A stretch of 64,000 nucleotides of DNA, taken from NCBI RefSeq assembly GCF_013778455.1, contig NZ_JACEHE010000002.1, positions 496,001 to 560,000 on the forward strand. The letters run 5' to 3'. Positions 26,733 to 39,200 of the stretch are shown piece after piece (position 1 is the first letter of the stretch; every line of letters starts with the position of its first letter). The notes beneath the pieces were generated by a model, which was not told where the DNA came from, made no database searches, and worked only from the letters and a program-made list of their open reading frames with translations. A program made the position numbers and the translations under genes. The DNA comes from Streptomyces himalayensis subsp. himalayensis. GTDB taxonomy: Bacteria > Actinomycetota > Actinomycetes > Streptomycetales > Streptomycetaceae.

Positions 26733-27974
26733 TCAGTCCGCCGACTCGTCGAGGGCGCGCAGCACATCCGACACCAGATCGTCGGTGTCCTCGGCCCCGG
26801 CCGAGAAGCGAATGAAGCCCTCCGGAACCGCGTCCCCGCCCCACCGGCCGCGCCGCTCGGCCGTGGAACGCACACCGCCGAAGCTCGTCGCATCGTCCAC
26901 GAGCCGCAGCGCTTCCAGAAAACGATCGGCACGCGCGCGCGTGGGCAGTGTGAACGAGACCACACACCCGAAGCGGCGCATCTGCTGGGAAGCGATCTTG
27001 TGCGAAGGGTCGTCGGGCAGCCCCGGATAGCGCAGCCCCGTCACCTCCTCCCGGCCGCGCAGTGCCTCGGCGACCGCCAGCGCGTTGGCGCTCTGCCGGT
27101 CGGCCCGCAGCTGGAGCGTGGCGATCGAGCGGTGGGCGAGCCAGGCCTCCATCGGACCGAGGATGGCGCCGACGATCTTGCGCCAGCGCCGTACGGAGGC
27201 CGTCAGTTCGGCGTCGCGGCAGGCGACGTACCCCAGCAGGAGATCGCCGTGTCCGGTGAGCTGCTTGGTGCCGCTGGCCACGGCGAAGTCGGCGCCGAGT
27301 TCGAGCGGCCGCTGGCCAAGCGGGGTGGCGAGGGTGTTGTCGACGGCGACCAGAGCGCCACGTGCGTGTGCGGCCTCGACGAGCCGCCGCACGTCGCACA
27401 CGTCGAGCCCAGGGTTCGACGGCGTCTCGATCCACAGCAGCCGGGCCCCGTCCAGAACATCGAGCTGGGCGTCGCCGCCGGTCGGCGCGGTGCGCACCTC
27501 GATGCCGTACGCGGTCAGCTGCTCGCGCACCAACGGCAGGACCTGGTAGCCGTCGCTCGGCAGGACCACCGCGTCGCCGGCGCGCAGCTGCGAGAAGAGG
27601 ACGGCCGAGATCGCGGCCATGCCGGACGCGAAGACGAGCGTCTCCACGTCCTGCCCCGGCGCCTCGAGCTCGCCGATGGCCCGCTCAAGGTGCGTCCAGG
27701 TCGGGTTCTCGTCACGGGCGTAGGTGTACGGCCCCGTGGGATCGCCGGGCAGATGGAAGTGCGCCGCGAAGACCGGCCCAGGCAGGCTCGGCTCGTACTT
27801 CACGGGCTCCGGCAGACCCGCCCGTACCGCGCGTGTGCCGTCGCCGGCTTCCACCGGGCGCGTGCCGTCCGCGGCCGGTGGCTTTGCCGCGCTGTGCGCC
27901 TGAGCCGAGGTGACCGCCTTCTCGGGGGCGTCCGCCTTGTTCGGTATACCCGCCGTCTCCGGGATGTCCGTCAT
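26733..27974 (-). CDS. Cystathionine gamma-lyase/synthase-like PLP enzyme
   Basis: 413 residues, Cys/Met-metabolism PLP family. Residues 1-50 are an extra unstructured leader. Motifs: TYARDENPTWTHLERAIGELE, LVFASGMAAISAVL, LLWIETPSNPGLDVCD, LVAVDNTLATPLGQRPLELG and the PLP-lysine segment ASGTKQLTGHGDLLLGY. It would cleave or form C-S bonds of cystathionine in transsulfuration; substrate preference is not visible. Its start codon overlaps the stop of ptpA (ATGA, 4 bp), indicating translational coupling. Confidence 0.88.
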   Translation of the reverse strand: MTDIPETAGIPNKADAPEKAVTSAQAHSAAKPPAADGTRPVEAGDGTRAVRAGLPEPVKYEPSLPGPVFAAHFHLPGDPTGPYTYARDENPTWTHLERAIGELEAPGQDVETLVFASGMAAISAVLFSQLRAGDAVVLPSDGYQVLPLVREQLTAYGIEVRTAPTGGDAQLDVLDGARLLWIETPSNPGLDVCDVRRLVEAAHARGALVAVDNTLATPLGQRPLELGADFAVASGTKQLTGHGDLLLGYVACRDAELTASVRRWRKIVGAILGPMEAWLAHRSIATLQLRADRQSANALAVAEALRGREEVTGLRYPGLPDDPSHKIASQQMRRFGCVVSFTLPTRARADRFLEALRLVDDATSFGGVRSTAERRGRWGGDAVPEGFIRFSAGAEDTDDLVSDVLRALDESAD

Positions 27975-28498
27975 GCCGCCTGTCCTTCCACTGCCTCACG
28001 CACGGCGGCGAGCAGGCCTTCGCTCGCCGCCTCCACCATGGCCAGGCATTCTTCGAACCCGTCCAAGCCCCCGTAGTAAGGATCAGGCACGTCCAGATCC
28101 ACGTACGCGGAGGGGTCGAAAGAGCGCAGCAGCCGGACCTTCTCCGCATCCTCCGGAGTCGGCGCCAACCGGCGCAGAGCCCGCAGATGGCCGGAGTCCA
28201 ACGCGATCACCAGATCGAGCCGGGAGAACCAGGAAGCCCGGAACTCCCGCGCCACGTGTTCGCCCGCGTATCCGTTGGCCTCGAGCACGGACACGGTACG
28301 GGGGTCCGCACAGTCGCCCTCGTGCCAGCCGCCGGTGCCCGCGCTGTCGATCTCGATGAGCCCGTCGAGACCCGCCTCACGGACGCGCGCCCTGAACACG
28401 GACTGGGCCATGGGCGACCGGCAGATGTTGCCGGTGCAGACGAAGCACACGCGATACGGCACAGAGGGCGCCGACGACCGGGGAGGGAGAGAAGTCAT
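27971..28498 (-). CDS. ptpA: Low-molecular-weight protein tyrosine phosphatase
   Basis: 175 residues. The active-site P-loop VCTGNICRSPMAQ (C-x5-R-S) lies near residues 20-32, and the general-acid loop DVPDPYYGG near 140. It removes phosphate from tyrosine residues of proteins. An N-terminal ~15-residue Ser/Pro leader precedes the fold. Position and sequence agree with S. coelicolor PtpA. Confidence 0.9.
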   Translation of the reverse strand: MTSLPPRSSAPSVPYRVCFVCTGNICRSPMAQSVFRARVREAGLDGLIEIDSAGTGGWHEGDCADPRTVSVLEANGYAGEHVAREFRASWFSRLDLVIALDSGHLRALRRLAPTPEDAEKVRLLRSFDPSAYVDLDVPDPYYGGLDGFEECLAMVEAASEGLLAAVREAVEGQAA

Positions 28499-28507
28499 CG
28501 GATGCGT

Positions 28508-28885
28508 TCAGTCCTTGTCCGGCAGTACGACATTCAGGGCCCAGGACACGACCGAGATGATCAGGCCACCCAGCACGGCGGTCCAGAAGCCCTCGACGTG
28601 GAAGCTCACGTCGAGCTTGCCCGCGAGCCACGAGGTGAGCAGCAGCATCAGGGCGTTGACGACGAGCGTTATCAGGCCGAGGGTCAGGATGAACAGCGGA
28701 AAGGTGAGCACCTTCACCACCGGCTTGACCAGGAAGTTCACCAGGCCGAAGAGCAGGGCCACGATGATCAGCGTCAGCACCTTGCTGCCGGTGCTGTCAC
28801 CGGTCAGGGTGATCTTGTCGAGCAGCCATACGGCCACGGCCAGAGCCCCGGCGTTGGCGAGTGTCTTGACTACGAAATTCATCAT
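28508..28885 (-). CDS. Phage holin family (DUF360-type) membrane protein
   Basis: 125 residues with four hydrophobic helices (e.g. ANAGALAVAVWLL, LIIVALLFGLVNFLVKPVV, LILTLGLITLVVNALMLLL order, VLGGLIISVVSWALNVV). The segment GLVNFLVKPVVKVLTFPLFI is the signature of the Phage_holin_4 superfamily, mostly chromosomal membrane proteins of unknown role despite the name. Start at ATG 28885 or the adjacent ATG 28882. It precedes ptpA by 9 bp, so one operon is likely. Confidence 0.85.
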   Translation of the reverse strand: MMNFVVKTLANAGALAVAVWLLDKITLTGDSTGSKVLTLIIVALLFGLVNFLVKPVVKVLTFPLFILTLGLITLVVNALMLLLTSWLAGKLDVSFHVEGFWTAVLGGLIISVVSWALNVVLPDKD

Positions 28886-28944
28886 GTGTCTGATCGTGGC
28901 AGACCTGATCGGATCATGAGTACGGCCAAGGGGCGGAAGAAGCG

Positions 28945-29262
28945 ATGAAGGCATTCCGGCTGGATGAACTGGAGGCGGAGCGCGCCGCCAATGATGGTGC
29001 GTATCTGCAGTTTCTGCGTGAGCGGAACATGTCGGTCGGCCTCTATGCGCTCAACGCGGGTGAGCACGACCCGCAGCAGCCGCACAACCAGGACGAGGTG
29101 TACTTCGTCGTCAGCGGGCGCGCCGCGATCACCGTCGGCATGGAGACCACCCAGGTGGCGCGGGGCAGCGTCGTCTATGTGCCGGCCGGCGTCGCGCACA
29201 AGTTCCACCACATCTCCGAGGACCTGCGCGTACTCGTGGTCTTCTCACCGCCGGAGCGCTGA
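28945..29262 (+). CDS. Cupin-domain protein
   Basis: 105 residues, one small beta-barrel. The two cupin motifs are seen as HNQDEVYFVVSGRAAITVG and GSVVYVPAGVAHKFHHISED, supplying His and Glu for a metal site. No fused domain. Substrate unknown. Divergent from the holin-like gene, sharing a ~60-bp promoter gap. Confidence 0.87.
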   Translation: MKAFRLDELEAERAANDGAYLQFLRERNMSVGLYALNAGEHDPQQPHNQDEVYFVVSGRAAITVGMETTQVARGSVVYVPAGVAHKFHHISEDLRVLVVFSPPER

Positions 29263-29437
29263 GCCGCCGGGACCGCGCCGCAAGCCTTTTCGGGGTGAGC
29301 CGTCCGGGGAAGCCGTCTCGGGGTTCCCTAGGGGGACGATCAGGGAAGGACAGGGGGCCCGACGCCCCCACGGCCCCCCGCCTCGCCCCTAGCATCGAGG
29401 ACACGGACTCAGGTAAGCGCGGAAAGAGGTAAGGACG

Positions 29438-29659
29438 ATGACAGTGCGAGAGATCTTCGCGGGTATGCCCTGGTGGGTGAAGTGGATCGCGGTGCCGGTC
29501 ATCGCCCTGGTGGTGTTCGGAGGGATGATTGCGAGCGTTGTCGGCTTTGTGATCGGTCTGCTGTTCAAGGTGCTGCTGTTCGTTGCGCTCGTCGGTGGAC
29601 TCATCTACGTCGTACGCAAGTTCATGACGACCTCGTCCTCGCGCGACGGCGACTGGTAG
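29438..29659 (+). CDS. DUF5326-type small membrane protein
   Basis: 73 residues: amphipathic start MTVREIFAGMPWWVKWIAVP, two close helices (PVIALVVFGGMIASVVGFVIG and LLFKVLLFVALVGGLIYVV) and a basic/polar tail. The preceding bases GGAAAGAGGTAAGG give a good ribosome site. Matches a small family restricted to actinomycetes; no function known. Confidence 0.75.
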   Translation: MTVREIFAGMPWWVKWIAVPVIALVVFGGMIASVVGFVIGLLFKVLLFVALVGGLIYVVRKFMTTSSSRDGDW

Positions 29660-29982
29660 ACCGACTGGTGGACCGCGCAGCCGGTGGCCGGCAGATCTCG
29701 CAACAGCGGATGGTGGCCCCGTGACAACGACCGACACAGCGACCGACGGATCGTGCAGTAACGATCGACGCGTCGCAGAGTGACCGGAAATCAGCGTCGC
29801 AGGGCGCGGATTCCGGCGCGGTTCCCTCGGCAGGGGGAAGTTTCCCGGCGCGGCCGCCGGCAGCCGGCGGCCAAGGGCTAGAGTCCGGTAATCCGACGCG
29901 GGGCGGCCCCCGCGAGCGGGCTCTCAGCTCCTTCCCCGTGTCCCTCGGCACGGGCCGAACCCACGCGCTTCGGGAGCGACCC
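29660..29982. other. Upstream region of ssgR
   Basis: 323 bp without a recognisable gene. It should contain the ssgR promoter. No clear operator palindrome noted. Confidence 0.35.
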
Positions 29983-30834
29983 TTGGCCAAGGTTGACACC
30001 ACACCCGCCGACAAGCCCCCCCACTGCCTTCCGGCCCCGCCCGGCCTTGCCCCAGGGGGTGCCCGTGCTCAGGCGCCGACTCTCATCGGCTCGGTCCAGC
30101 GGGCCATACGCCTGCTGGAGGCCGTCGCCGCACACGACCACGGCGCGCCTGCCAAGCAGTTGGCCCGCGAGACCGGGCTCGCGCTCCCCACCGCGTACCA
30201 CCTGCTGCGCACCCTGGCGCATGAGGGTTATCTCCACCGGGAGGACGGTCTGTTCGTCCTCGGCGAGGCCACCGAACGGCTCGGCAGCAAGGGCGCTCAG
30301 CAGAAACGTCGCGGCATCATGGGCGATGCACTGGCGCACTGGCGTGACTCCCTCGGCGTACCTGTGTACTACGCGGTGTACCAGGAGGGTGAGATCGACG
30401 TCCTGGCCGTCGTGGACAGCCCGGCCGCCCCCGCCGTGCCGGAATGGGCGGACTTCCGCGAGACCGCGCACACCCATGCGATCGGCCAGTGCCTGCTCTC
30501 CCAGCTGGACGACGAAGCGCGCCGGGACCATCTGGACCGCTATCCGGTGCAGTCGATCACCGCGTACTCGGTCCGCGATGAAAGAACCTTCCTGCGGCGG
30601 CTCCAGGCCATACGCCGCATGCAGCCGGTCTTCGAACGGCAGGAGTACGCCCTGGGCACGGTGTGCGCCGCGATTCCCCTCACGTTCGGCACCACGGCCG
30701 CCGCGATTGCCGTGTCCCTCCCGGCCCATCAGGAGGAACGGCTGCTGCCGGTGGCGCGGCGCTTGCAGAGCGAGATAGGCAGGCTGTCAGGGACGCTCGG
30801 TCTCTATCAGCATCTGAAAAATCACTCCTTGTGA
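29983..30834 (+). CDS. ssgR: IclR-family regulator SsgR
   Basis: About 283 residues. The winged helix reads GSVQRAIRLLEAVAAHDHGA, KQLARETGLALPTAYHLLRT and LAHEGYLHREDG, followed by the IclR effector domain (YYAVYQEGEIDVLAVVDSP, HTHAIGQCLL, EYALGTVCAAIPL). Start: TTG 29983 lies 6 nt after GGGAG; an in-frame GTG at 29938 has no ribosome site. It directly precedes ssgA; in S. coelicolor SsgR activates ssgA, linking it to sporulation control. The ~45-residue N-terminal leader is Pro/Ala-rich. Confidence 0.88.
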   Translation: MAKVDTTPADKPPHCLPAPPGLAPGGARAQAPTLIGSVQRAIRLLEAVAAHDHGAPAKQLARETGLALPTAYHLLRTLAHEGYLHREDGLFVLGEATERLGSKGAQQKRRGIMGDALAHWRDSLGVPVYYAVYQEGEIDVLAVVDSPAAPAVPEWADFRETAHTHAIGQCLLSQLDDEARRDHLDRYPVQSITAYSVRDERTFLRRLQAIRRMQPVFERQEYALGTVCAAIPLTFGTTAAAIAVSLPAHQEERLLPVARRLQSEIGRLSGTLGLYQHLKNHSL

Positions 30835-30918
30835 TCTGTTGTGTACGTTGAGCAAGATTCCATATGCGTGTCAGGGGCTCATCCCTGGCCAGACGACGGC
30901 GAATTTGACGGGGCGGCG

Positions 30919-31356
30919 ATGCGCGAGTCCGTACAGGCTGAGGTCATGATGAGCTTTCTCGTTTCCGAGGAGCTTTCTTTTCGTATCCCGGTGGAGCTGA
31001 GTTATGAGACCCGTGATCCCTATGCCGTGCGTTTGACCTTCCATCTTCCGGGCGATGCTCCCGTGACCTGGGCCTTCGGACGGGAACTCCTGGTCGATGG
31101 GGTGGTCGCGCCGTGCGGCGACGGGGACGTGCGCATCGCTCCCACCGGAGACAAGATGTTCGACGAGGTGCTCATCACGCTTCAAGTCAGCACGGACCAG
31201 GCGATGTTCAAGGCGGGGATCGCACCCCTGGTGGCCTTCCTCGACCGTACGGACAAGCTTGTGCCGCTTGGGCAGGAACGTGCCCTCGCCGACTTCGACG
31301 CCAACCTCGACGAGACCCTGGACCGGATCCTCGCCGAGGAGCAGAGCGCAGGCTGA
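30919..31356 (+). CDS. ssgA: Sporulation and cell-division protein SsgA
   Basis: 145 residues, MRESVQAEVMMSFLVSEELS onward, then TFHLPGDAPVTWAFGRELL and FLDRTDKLVPLGQE, all close to S. coelicolor SsgA. SsgA-like proteins occur only in sporulating actinomycetes; SsgA localises to future septum and branch sites and, with SsgB, promotes FtsZ assembly during aerial-hypha septation. ATG 30919 is the known start, although the frame is open from 30841. It follows ssgR by 84 bp, probably with its own SsgR-dependent promoter. Confidence 0.97.
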   Translation: MRESVQAEVMMSFLVSEELSFRIPVELSYETRDPYAVRLTFHLPGDAPVTWAFGRELLVDGVVAPCGDGDVRIAPTGDKMFDEVLITLQVSTDQAMFKAGIAPLVAFLDRTDKLVPLGQERALADFDANLDETLDRILAEEQSAG

Positions 31357-31475
31357 CAGAAAGCGAAGACGCTTGCACCAGCAGTAGCCGTAACGCTTCA
31401 CCAGTCGCGTGCGAGGTCCGAGGCACCTAGGCGCCTACGAGGCCCCTGGCGCGTCTGGCGCCTGATTCTCCGGGG

Positions 31476-33167
<1,692 letters not shown>

Positions 33168-33245
33168 GTTCAGATCATCGCAAGAACGACGGAGGTCCTC
33201 TGTTCAGCTCGCCCGACATGACGCTAGCGTGGAGGCACTTTTGCA

Positions 33246-35171
<1,926 letters not shown>

Positions 35172-35183
35172 GCGGTGGCCGCT

Positions 35184-35214
35184 TGGGCCTCTCATTCGTA
35201 CTTCGAGAGGCCCA
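35184..35214 (+). terminator. Terminator after thiC
   Basis: TGGGCCTCTC pairs with GAGAGGCCCA (10 bp) around an 11-nt loop, 12 bp after the stop codon. Confidence 0.8.
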
Positions 35215-35300
35215 CGTGGCTCTGCCGTCATCGGTCCTGACGGGCGTCGGCGGACATGGCCGGCGCCCGGCCCCGCCGGCTCGGCTCGCTCCGGCCGGGC

Positions 35301-36152
35301 TCACTCCGGCTTGTGCTCCGGTCCTCCGAAGTCCGGGCTTGTGAAGTCCGGGCTGGAGTAGCTGGGGCGCGGGCCGGCTGCGGGGCCGCCCTCCGGGCTG
35401 CTGAAGCCAGGCCGGTTGTAGCCGAGTTGAGGGATCCGGCTGGTCGGCGTGGGGCGGCTCGGCGGTGTCGGGCCGGGGCCGGACAGGGCGTCCCTGAGGA
35501 ACGGCAGTATGCCGCGCTCCAGAAGCGCCTCGTGCCAGGCTTCCCTGGCCTCGTCGACCGCCTCGCTGTGCTCGTTGTACTCGTCGGCCTGGAGTGACGT
35601 GGAGCCGTTGCGCAGGGCGGTGAGCAGCAGACCCACCGCGGCGACCAGGATGGCGGCCGCCGTGATCGCGGTGAACACCCATCCGGTCGTCAGAAGGGTG
35701 CCTGCGAACGCCTCCCGGGGGTCGAGCGCCTTCAGGACGTAGCCGACGAGCAGGAAGATCGCCGCTGCGGTTCCGGCGAGGACCGGGCTGAGCACGGCGA
35801 CGACGGCGATCACACCGGCGCCGACGGGCTCGGTGACCTCGCCCGTGGTGGTGGCGAGCCCCACGGCGCCCGAGCCGGACTCCGTGCGGCTTGTCCCGTC
35901 GCGTACGGGCGTGCTGGGCCGCGCGGGCTCGCGGAGCTCGTCACGGACCTTCACATAGTGCTGGTACTCGGTTGCGGCGGCCGCCGTGATCAGCGCCGTG
36001 GCATTGAGCGCCATGGTGCGCAGCTGCTCGGCGTTGAGCTGACGGCCCATGGCGGCCAGATCAGGGCGGTGTGGTGCGGAGCGCAGCGCCTCATCGAGGA
36101 TCCGCTCGTACTCCTGGCGGTCCTCATTCAGCAGGTGCGGAGCGCTGTTCAT
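35301..36152 (-). CDS. Membrane protein of unknown function
   Basis: 283 residues. N-terminal helical part (LLNEDRQEYERILDEALRSA, ALNATALITAAAATEYQHYV), two membrane helices (about 120-145 and 160-185), and a C-terminal Pro/Gly/Ser-rich tail (YNRPGFSSPEGGP, SSPDFTSPDFGGP). The ATG at 36152 is preferred over 36158 because GGGGG then lies 6 nt upstream. No domain recognised; the tail repeats the short words SSPDF/TSPDF. Confidence 0.75.
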   Translation of the reverse strand: MNSAPHLLNEDRQEYERILDEALRSAPHRPDLAAMGRQLNAEQLRTMALNATALITAAAATEYQHYVKVRDELREPARPSTPVRDGTSRTESGSGAVGLATTTGEVTEPVGAGVIAVVAVLSPVLAGTAAAIFLLVGYVLKALDPREAFAGTLLTTGWVFTAITAAAILVAAVGLLLTALRNGSTSLQADEYNEHSEAVDEAREAWHEALLERGILPFLRDALSGPGPTPPSRPTPTSRIPQLGYNRPGFSSPEGGPAAGPRPSYSSPDFTSPDFGGPEHKPE

Positions 36153-36339
36153 GTGCATCCCCCGATGCTCCGTAGGGCTTGGGAGCTCGCATGGGTGCGA
36201 GCCGTGGCAGAAACGGAGGGGAGCCTGCTACGGATAAACTGATGGTAGAGCGGCCACGGCTGGTGGTGACAGGGGGTTTCCGGAAATTGGGTCCGTGGCC
36301 AGAGCTGCCGTCGTTGCCGGACGCCTGCCCGGCAAACGG

Positions 36340-37422
36340 TCATTCATCCAGGGGAAGTTGGCAGACCAGCAGTTTTCCGGCCATGGTCACGCCGCCGTCC
36401 ATGGCGATGGCCAGCCCGCCGGCGTAGACGTGCGGTCCCTCGACCAGGGGCCCCGTGCCGGTTTCGCCATCCTCCGAGCCCACCTCACCGAGGAGGTACG
36501 GAATGGGGCTGTGGCCGTGCACGATCCGGGTGCCGCCGTAGGTGCCGAGAAGTTCACGCACGGCGCCGGTGCCTGTTTCGTCGTCGCGGAAGGCGAAGCG
36601 CTTGGTGAACTTGCGGAAGAGGTCCCAGCATTCGTCGGCGTCGTTGCGGGTGAGGGTTTCGCGGACCGTGTCGTTGACCGCTTCGATGGAGTCTCCGTAC
36701 TCGAGGTAGGCGGTGGTGTCGGAGTGCACCAGGAGATGGCCGTCCGCCTCTTCCATCGCGTCGAGGCGGGCCATCCACTGCAGATGGTGGTCCTGGAGGC
36801 GTTCCATGTCGGTCTTCTGGCCGCCGTTGAGCAGCCAGGCGGCCTGGAAAGTGGCGGTGCCCGCGCCGGAGTTGACCGGGGTGTCGCCGAAGCGTTTGGC
36901 ACCGAGCAGCAGCAGTTCGTGGTTGCCCATGAGGGCCTTGCAGTAGCCGCCGGCGGCCGCGGCCTCGGCGGACAGCCGCATCACGAGGTCGATGACGCCG
37001 ACACCGTCGGGCCCACGGTCGGTGAAGTCGCCGAGGAACCACAGCCGTGTGTTGCCGGCGGACCAGTTGCCCTCGGCGTCGATGAGGCCCTTGTCCTGGA
37101 GCGCCGCGACCAGCTGGTCGAGGTAGCCGTGGACGTCGCCCACGACGTAGAGAGGGCCGAGACCTTCGGGGGTGCTCGGGTCGGCCGCCTGCTCCGGTGC
37201 GAGCGGAACCTGGAGGGTGTCTCCCCGGTTGATCACCGGGAGGTCGCGCTGGGTCGGTGTGTAGCCCTCGGGCTCAGCGGTGCCTGTGGCCACGCCGGTG
37301 TGCTGCCCGGTCGGGGCGGCATTGTGCGCATACGGACCGGTCTCGTGGACGTACGCCGGAACGCGGAAGTCGCGCAGCGTCGCCGTCCGCACCTCGGGTC
37401 CCTGACCGGCCCCCTGAGTCAT
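36340..37422 (-). CDS. Calcineurin-like metallophosphoesterase
   Basis: 360 residues from ATG 37422 (GGAGGGG upstream). After a ~95-residue variable leader the metal-binding motifs appear in order: GDVHGYLDQ, WFLGDFTDRGPDG, ALMGNHELLLL, an active-site histidine in LVHSDTTAYL and RIVHGHSPI near the C-terminus. These bind two metal ions and hydrolyse phosphate esters. Substrate unknown; the arrangement resembles bis-nucleoside tetraphosphatase and protein phosphatase types. No clear operon partner. Confidence 0.9.
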   Translation of the reverse strand: MTQGAGQGPEVRTATLRDFRVPAYVHETGPYAHNAAPTGQHTGVATGTAEPEGYTPTQRDLPVINRGDTLQVPLAPEQAADPSTPEGLGPLYVVGDVHGYLDQLVAALQDKGLIDAEGNWSAGNTRLWFLGDFTDRGPDGVGVIDLVMRLSAEAAAAGGYCKALMGNHELLLLGAKRFGDTPVNSGAGTATFQAAWLLNGGQKTDMERLQDHHLQWMARLDAMEEADGHLLVHSDTTAYLEYGDSIEAVNDTVRETLTRNDADECWDLFRKFTKRFAFRDDETGTGAVRELLGTYGGTRIVHGHSPIPYLLGEVGSEDGETGTGPLVEGPHVYAGGLAIAMDGGVTMAGKLLVCQLPLDE

Positions 37423-37664
37423 CGACCCCTCCACCACCATTGCGCCGCATCTGCACCGGTTCGGACTGCCTGGTCGCAGCGGCCCGCGGTGTCGTCCGCC
37501 CATCATAGGAATGCGGCTCGTTCTGTGTGATGACCCAGGGGTGGTGAATCGGCTTAGTACCCCGGTTCACCGAAGTTTTCTCCCGAATTGGGCAGGGGTT
37601 TCCCTGCAGGTCATGACAGACGAACGTTTCCCGTTCGCCTGCCCGTACCGTGCTCCGCCCTGAT

Positions 37665-38777
37665 CTATCCCTGGCCGGGGGAGCGGGGTGGGCTGACGAT
37701 GGGGCGTGCCTGCCGCCGCTGGGAGGAGGTCCGCACGATGAGTTCTGTCGGTATCACCTGTTCGACCGGTTGGTCCGACTCGACGCCTTCGATGGCGTCG
37801 ATGAGGAGTTGCACCACTGCGGTGCCGATGCGGCGCGGCTTGAGGGAGAGCGTGGTGATGGGCGGTTCCGTGTTGGCGTAGACGGACGACTCGCTGCAGC
37901 ACACCAGCAGCAGATCGTCGGGTACGCGCAGGCCGTACCGGCGCGCCGCCGCCAGCAGATCGGTTCCGTTGGGGTCGAAGAGCCCGTAGACGGCGTCCGG
38001 CCGGTCCGGGCGAGCGAGCAGCCGGTCGGCGGCGACCGCTCCGGCGCACGGGTCATGGGCGGGGTAGGCCTCGTACACGGGGTCCTGACCGACGCGCTCG
38101 CACCAGTTCAGGTATGCGGTCGTGGACAGGTTCGTGTACGTGTCGGTGCTGGTGCCGGTGAGCAGCCCGATGCGGCGGGCTCCGGCGGCGGCGAGATGGT
38201 CGAGGATGCCGAGGACCGCGGCCTCGTGGTCGTTGTCCACCCAGGCGGTCACCGGCAGGGAGCCGGCCGGGCGTCCGTCGGAGACGACGGGCAGACCCTG
38301 GCGCACCAGTTCGCTGACGACCGGGTCGTGGTCGGAGGGGTCGATGACGACGGTCCCGTCGAGCGCGACGTTCGACCAGACGTCGTGCCGGGAGGTGGCG
38401 GGGAGGATGACCAGCGCATAGCCACGGGCGAGCGCGGCTGAGGTCGCGGCTCTCGCCATCTCCGCGAAGTACGCGAACTCCGTGAAGGTGAACGGTTCGT
38501 CTCCGTACGTCGTCACCGTCAGGCCGATGAGGCCCGACTTTCCGGTACGGAGCGTGCGGGCCGCGGCGGAGGGGCGATAGCCCAGCCGGTCTGCGACCTC
38601 GCGGACATGGCGGCGTGTGGCGTCCGGTAGTCGGCCCTTGCCGTTCAGCGCGTCGGAGACGGTCGTGATGGAGACACCGGCGGCGGCGGCGACGTCCCTG
38701 ATGCCCGCTCTGCTCGTCCGGCTGCCTCGACGGGGGGTCTCCGCGCGGCTCACCTGGTGCTTCCCTGCTGCTGTCAT
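37665..38777 (-). CDS. LacI-family transcriptional regulator
   Basis: 370 residues from ATG 38777. HTH: GIRDVAAAAGVSITTVSDAL then NGKGRLPDATRRHVREVADR and LGYRPSAAARTLRTG; periplasmic-binding-protein-like core from about 80 to 345 (GLIGLTVTTYG, DGTVVIDPSDHD, RRIGLLTGTSTDTY, PDAVYGLFDPNGTD). Sugar or nucleoside binding is the family norm; no sugar genes are adjacent. The intergenic run to hisC is divergent. Confidence 0.92.
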   Translation of the reverse strand: MTAAGKHQVSRAETPRRGSRTSRAGIRDVAAAAGVSITTVSDALNGKGRLPDATRRHVREVADRLGYRPSAAARTLRTGKSGLIGLTVTTYGDEPFTFTEFAYFAEMARAATSAALARGYALVILPATSRHDVWSNVALDGTVVIDPSDHDPVVSELVRQGLPVVSDGRPAGSLPVTAWVDNDHEAAVLGILDHLAAAGARRIGLLTGTSTDTYTNLSTTAYLNWCERVGQDPVYEAYPAHDPCAGAVAADRLLARPDRPDAVYGLFDPNGTDLLAAARRYGLRVPDDLLLVCCSESSVYANTEPPITTLSLKPRRIGTAVVQLLIDAIEGVESDQPVEQVIPTELIVRTSSQRRQARPIVSPPRSPGQG

Positions 38778-39200
38778 GGCGAGCCGATAGTAGGGCTCAT
38801 TCGGTGGGGTAGCGCGGGAGCATATGCGCCGACCAACAGGCACGTTTCTGCATGGCGACGATGGGTCAGTTTCCTTAGAACAAAAGGAGGATGAACGATT
38901 CGACAGAAGTACATCATCTGCCAGGGCCATTAGACCTGCCAAATGATAGATGTTGCGATGCGGTCTCAACTCACCTTGACGGGGGATGCGCGCCACGGCG
39001 CGTACAGGGGGCGCGCGCTGTGTTGCGAGCGCTCCCGTCCCTCTCGCGAGCCCGATGACGCCCTGTCCGTACGCCCTTGACCGGGGGTTTGATCCGTACG
39101 GAAGGTCCACGACCGCGGGCTGTCGCCCACCATTCGCAAGGGCGCCGAATCCTCATAGGGTGAGGAGTATTCGAACCTGGGTGTGACGAGGAGGACTGCG
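38778..39200. other. Divergent gap between lacI-type gene and hisC
   Basis: 423 bp. An ATG at 38891 directly abuts AAAAGGAGG with no spacer and opens a 55-codon frame (starts MNDSTEVHHLPGPLDLPN) whose second half has no coding character; I do not call it a gene. No operator palindrome stands out. Confidence 0.35.

Noticed and set aside
38891..39058. 55-codon frame starting directly after AAAAGGAGG
   Set aside because: No spacer between ribosome site and ATG and no coding bias in its second half.
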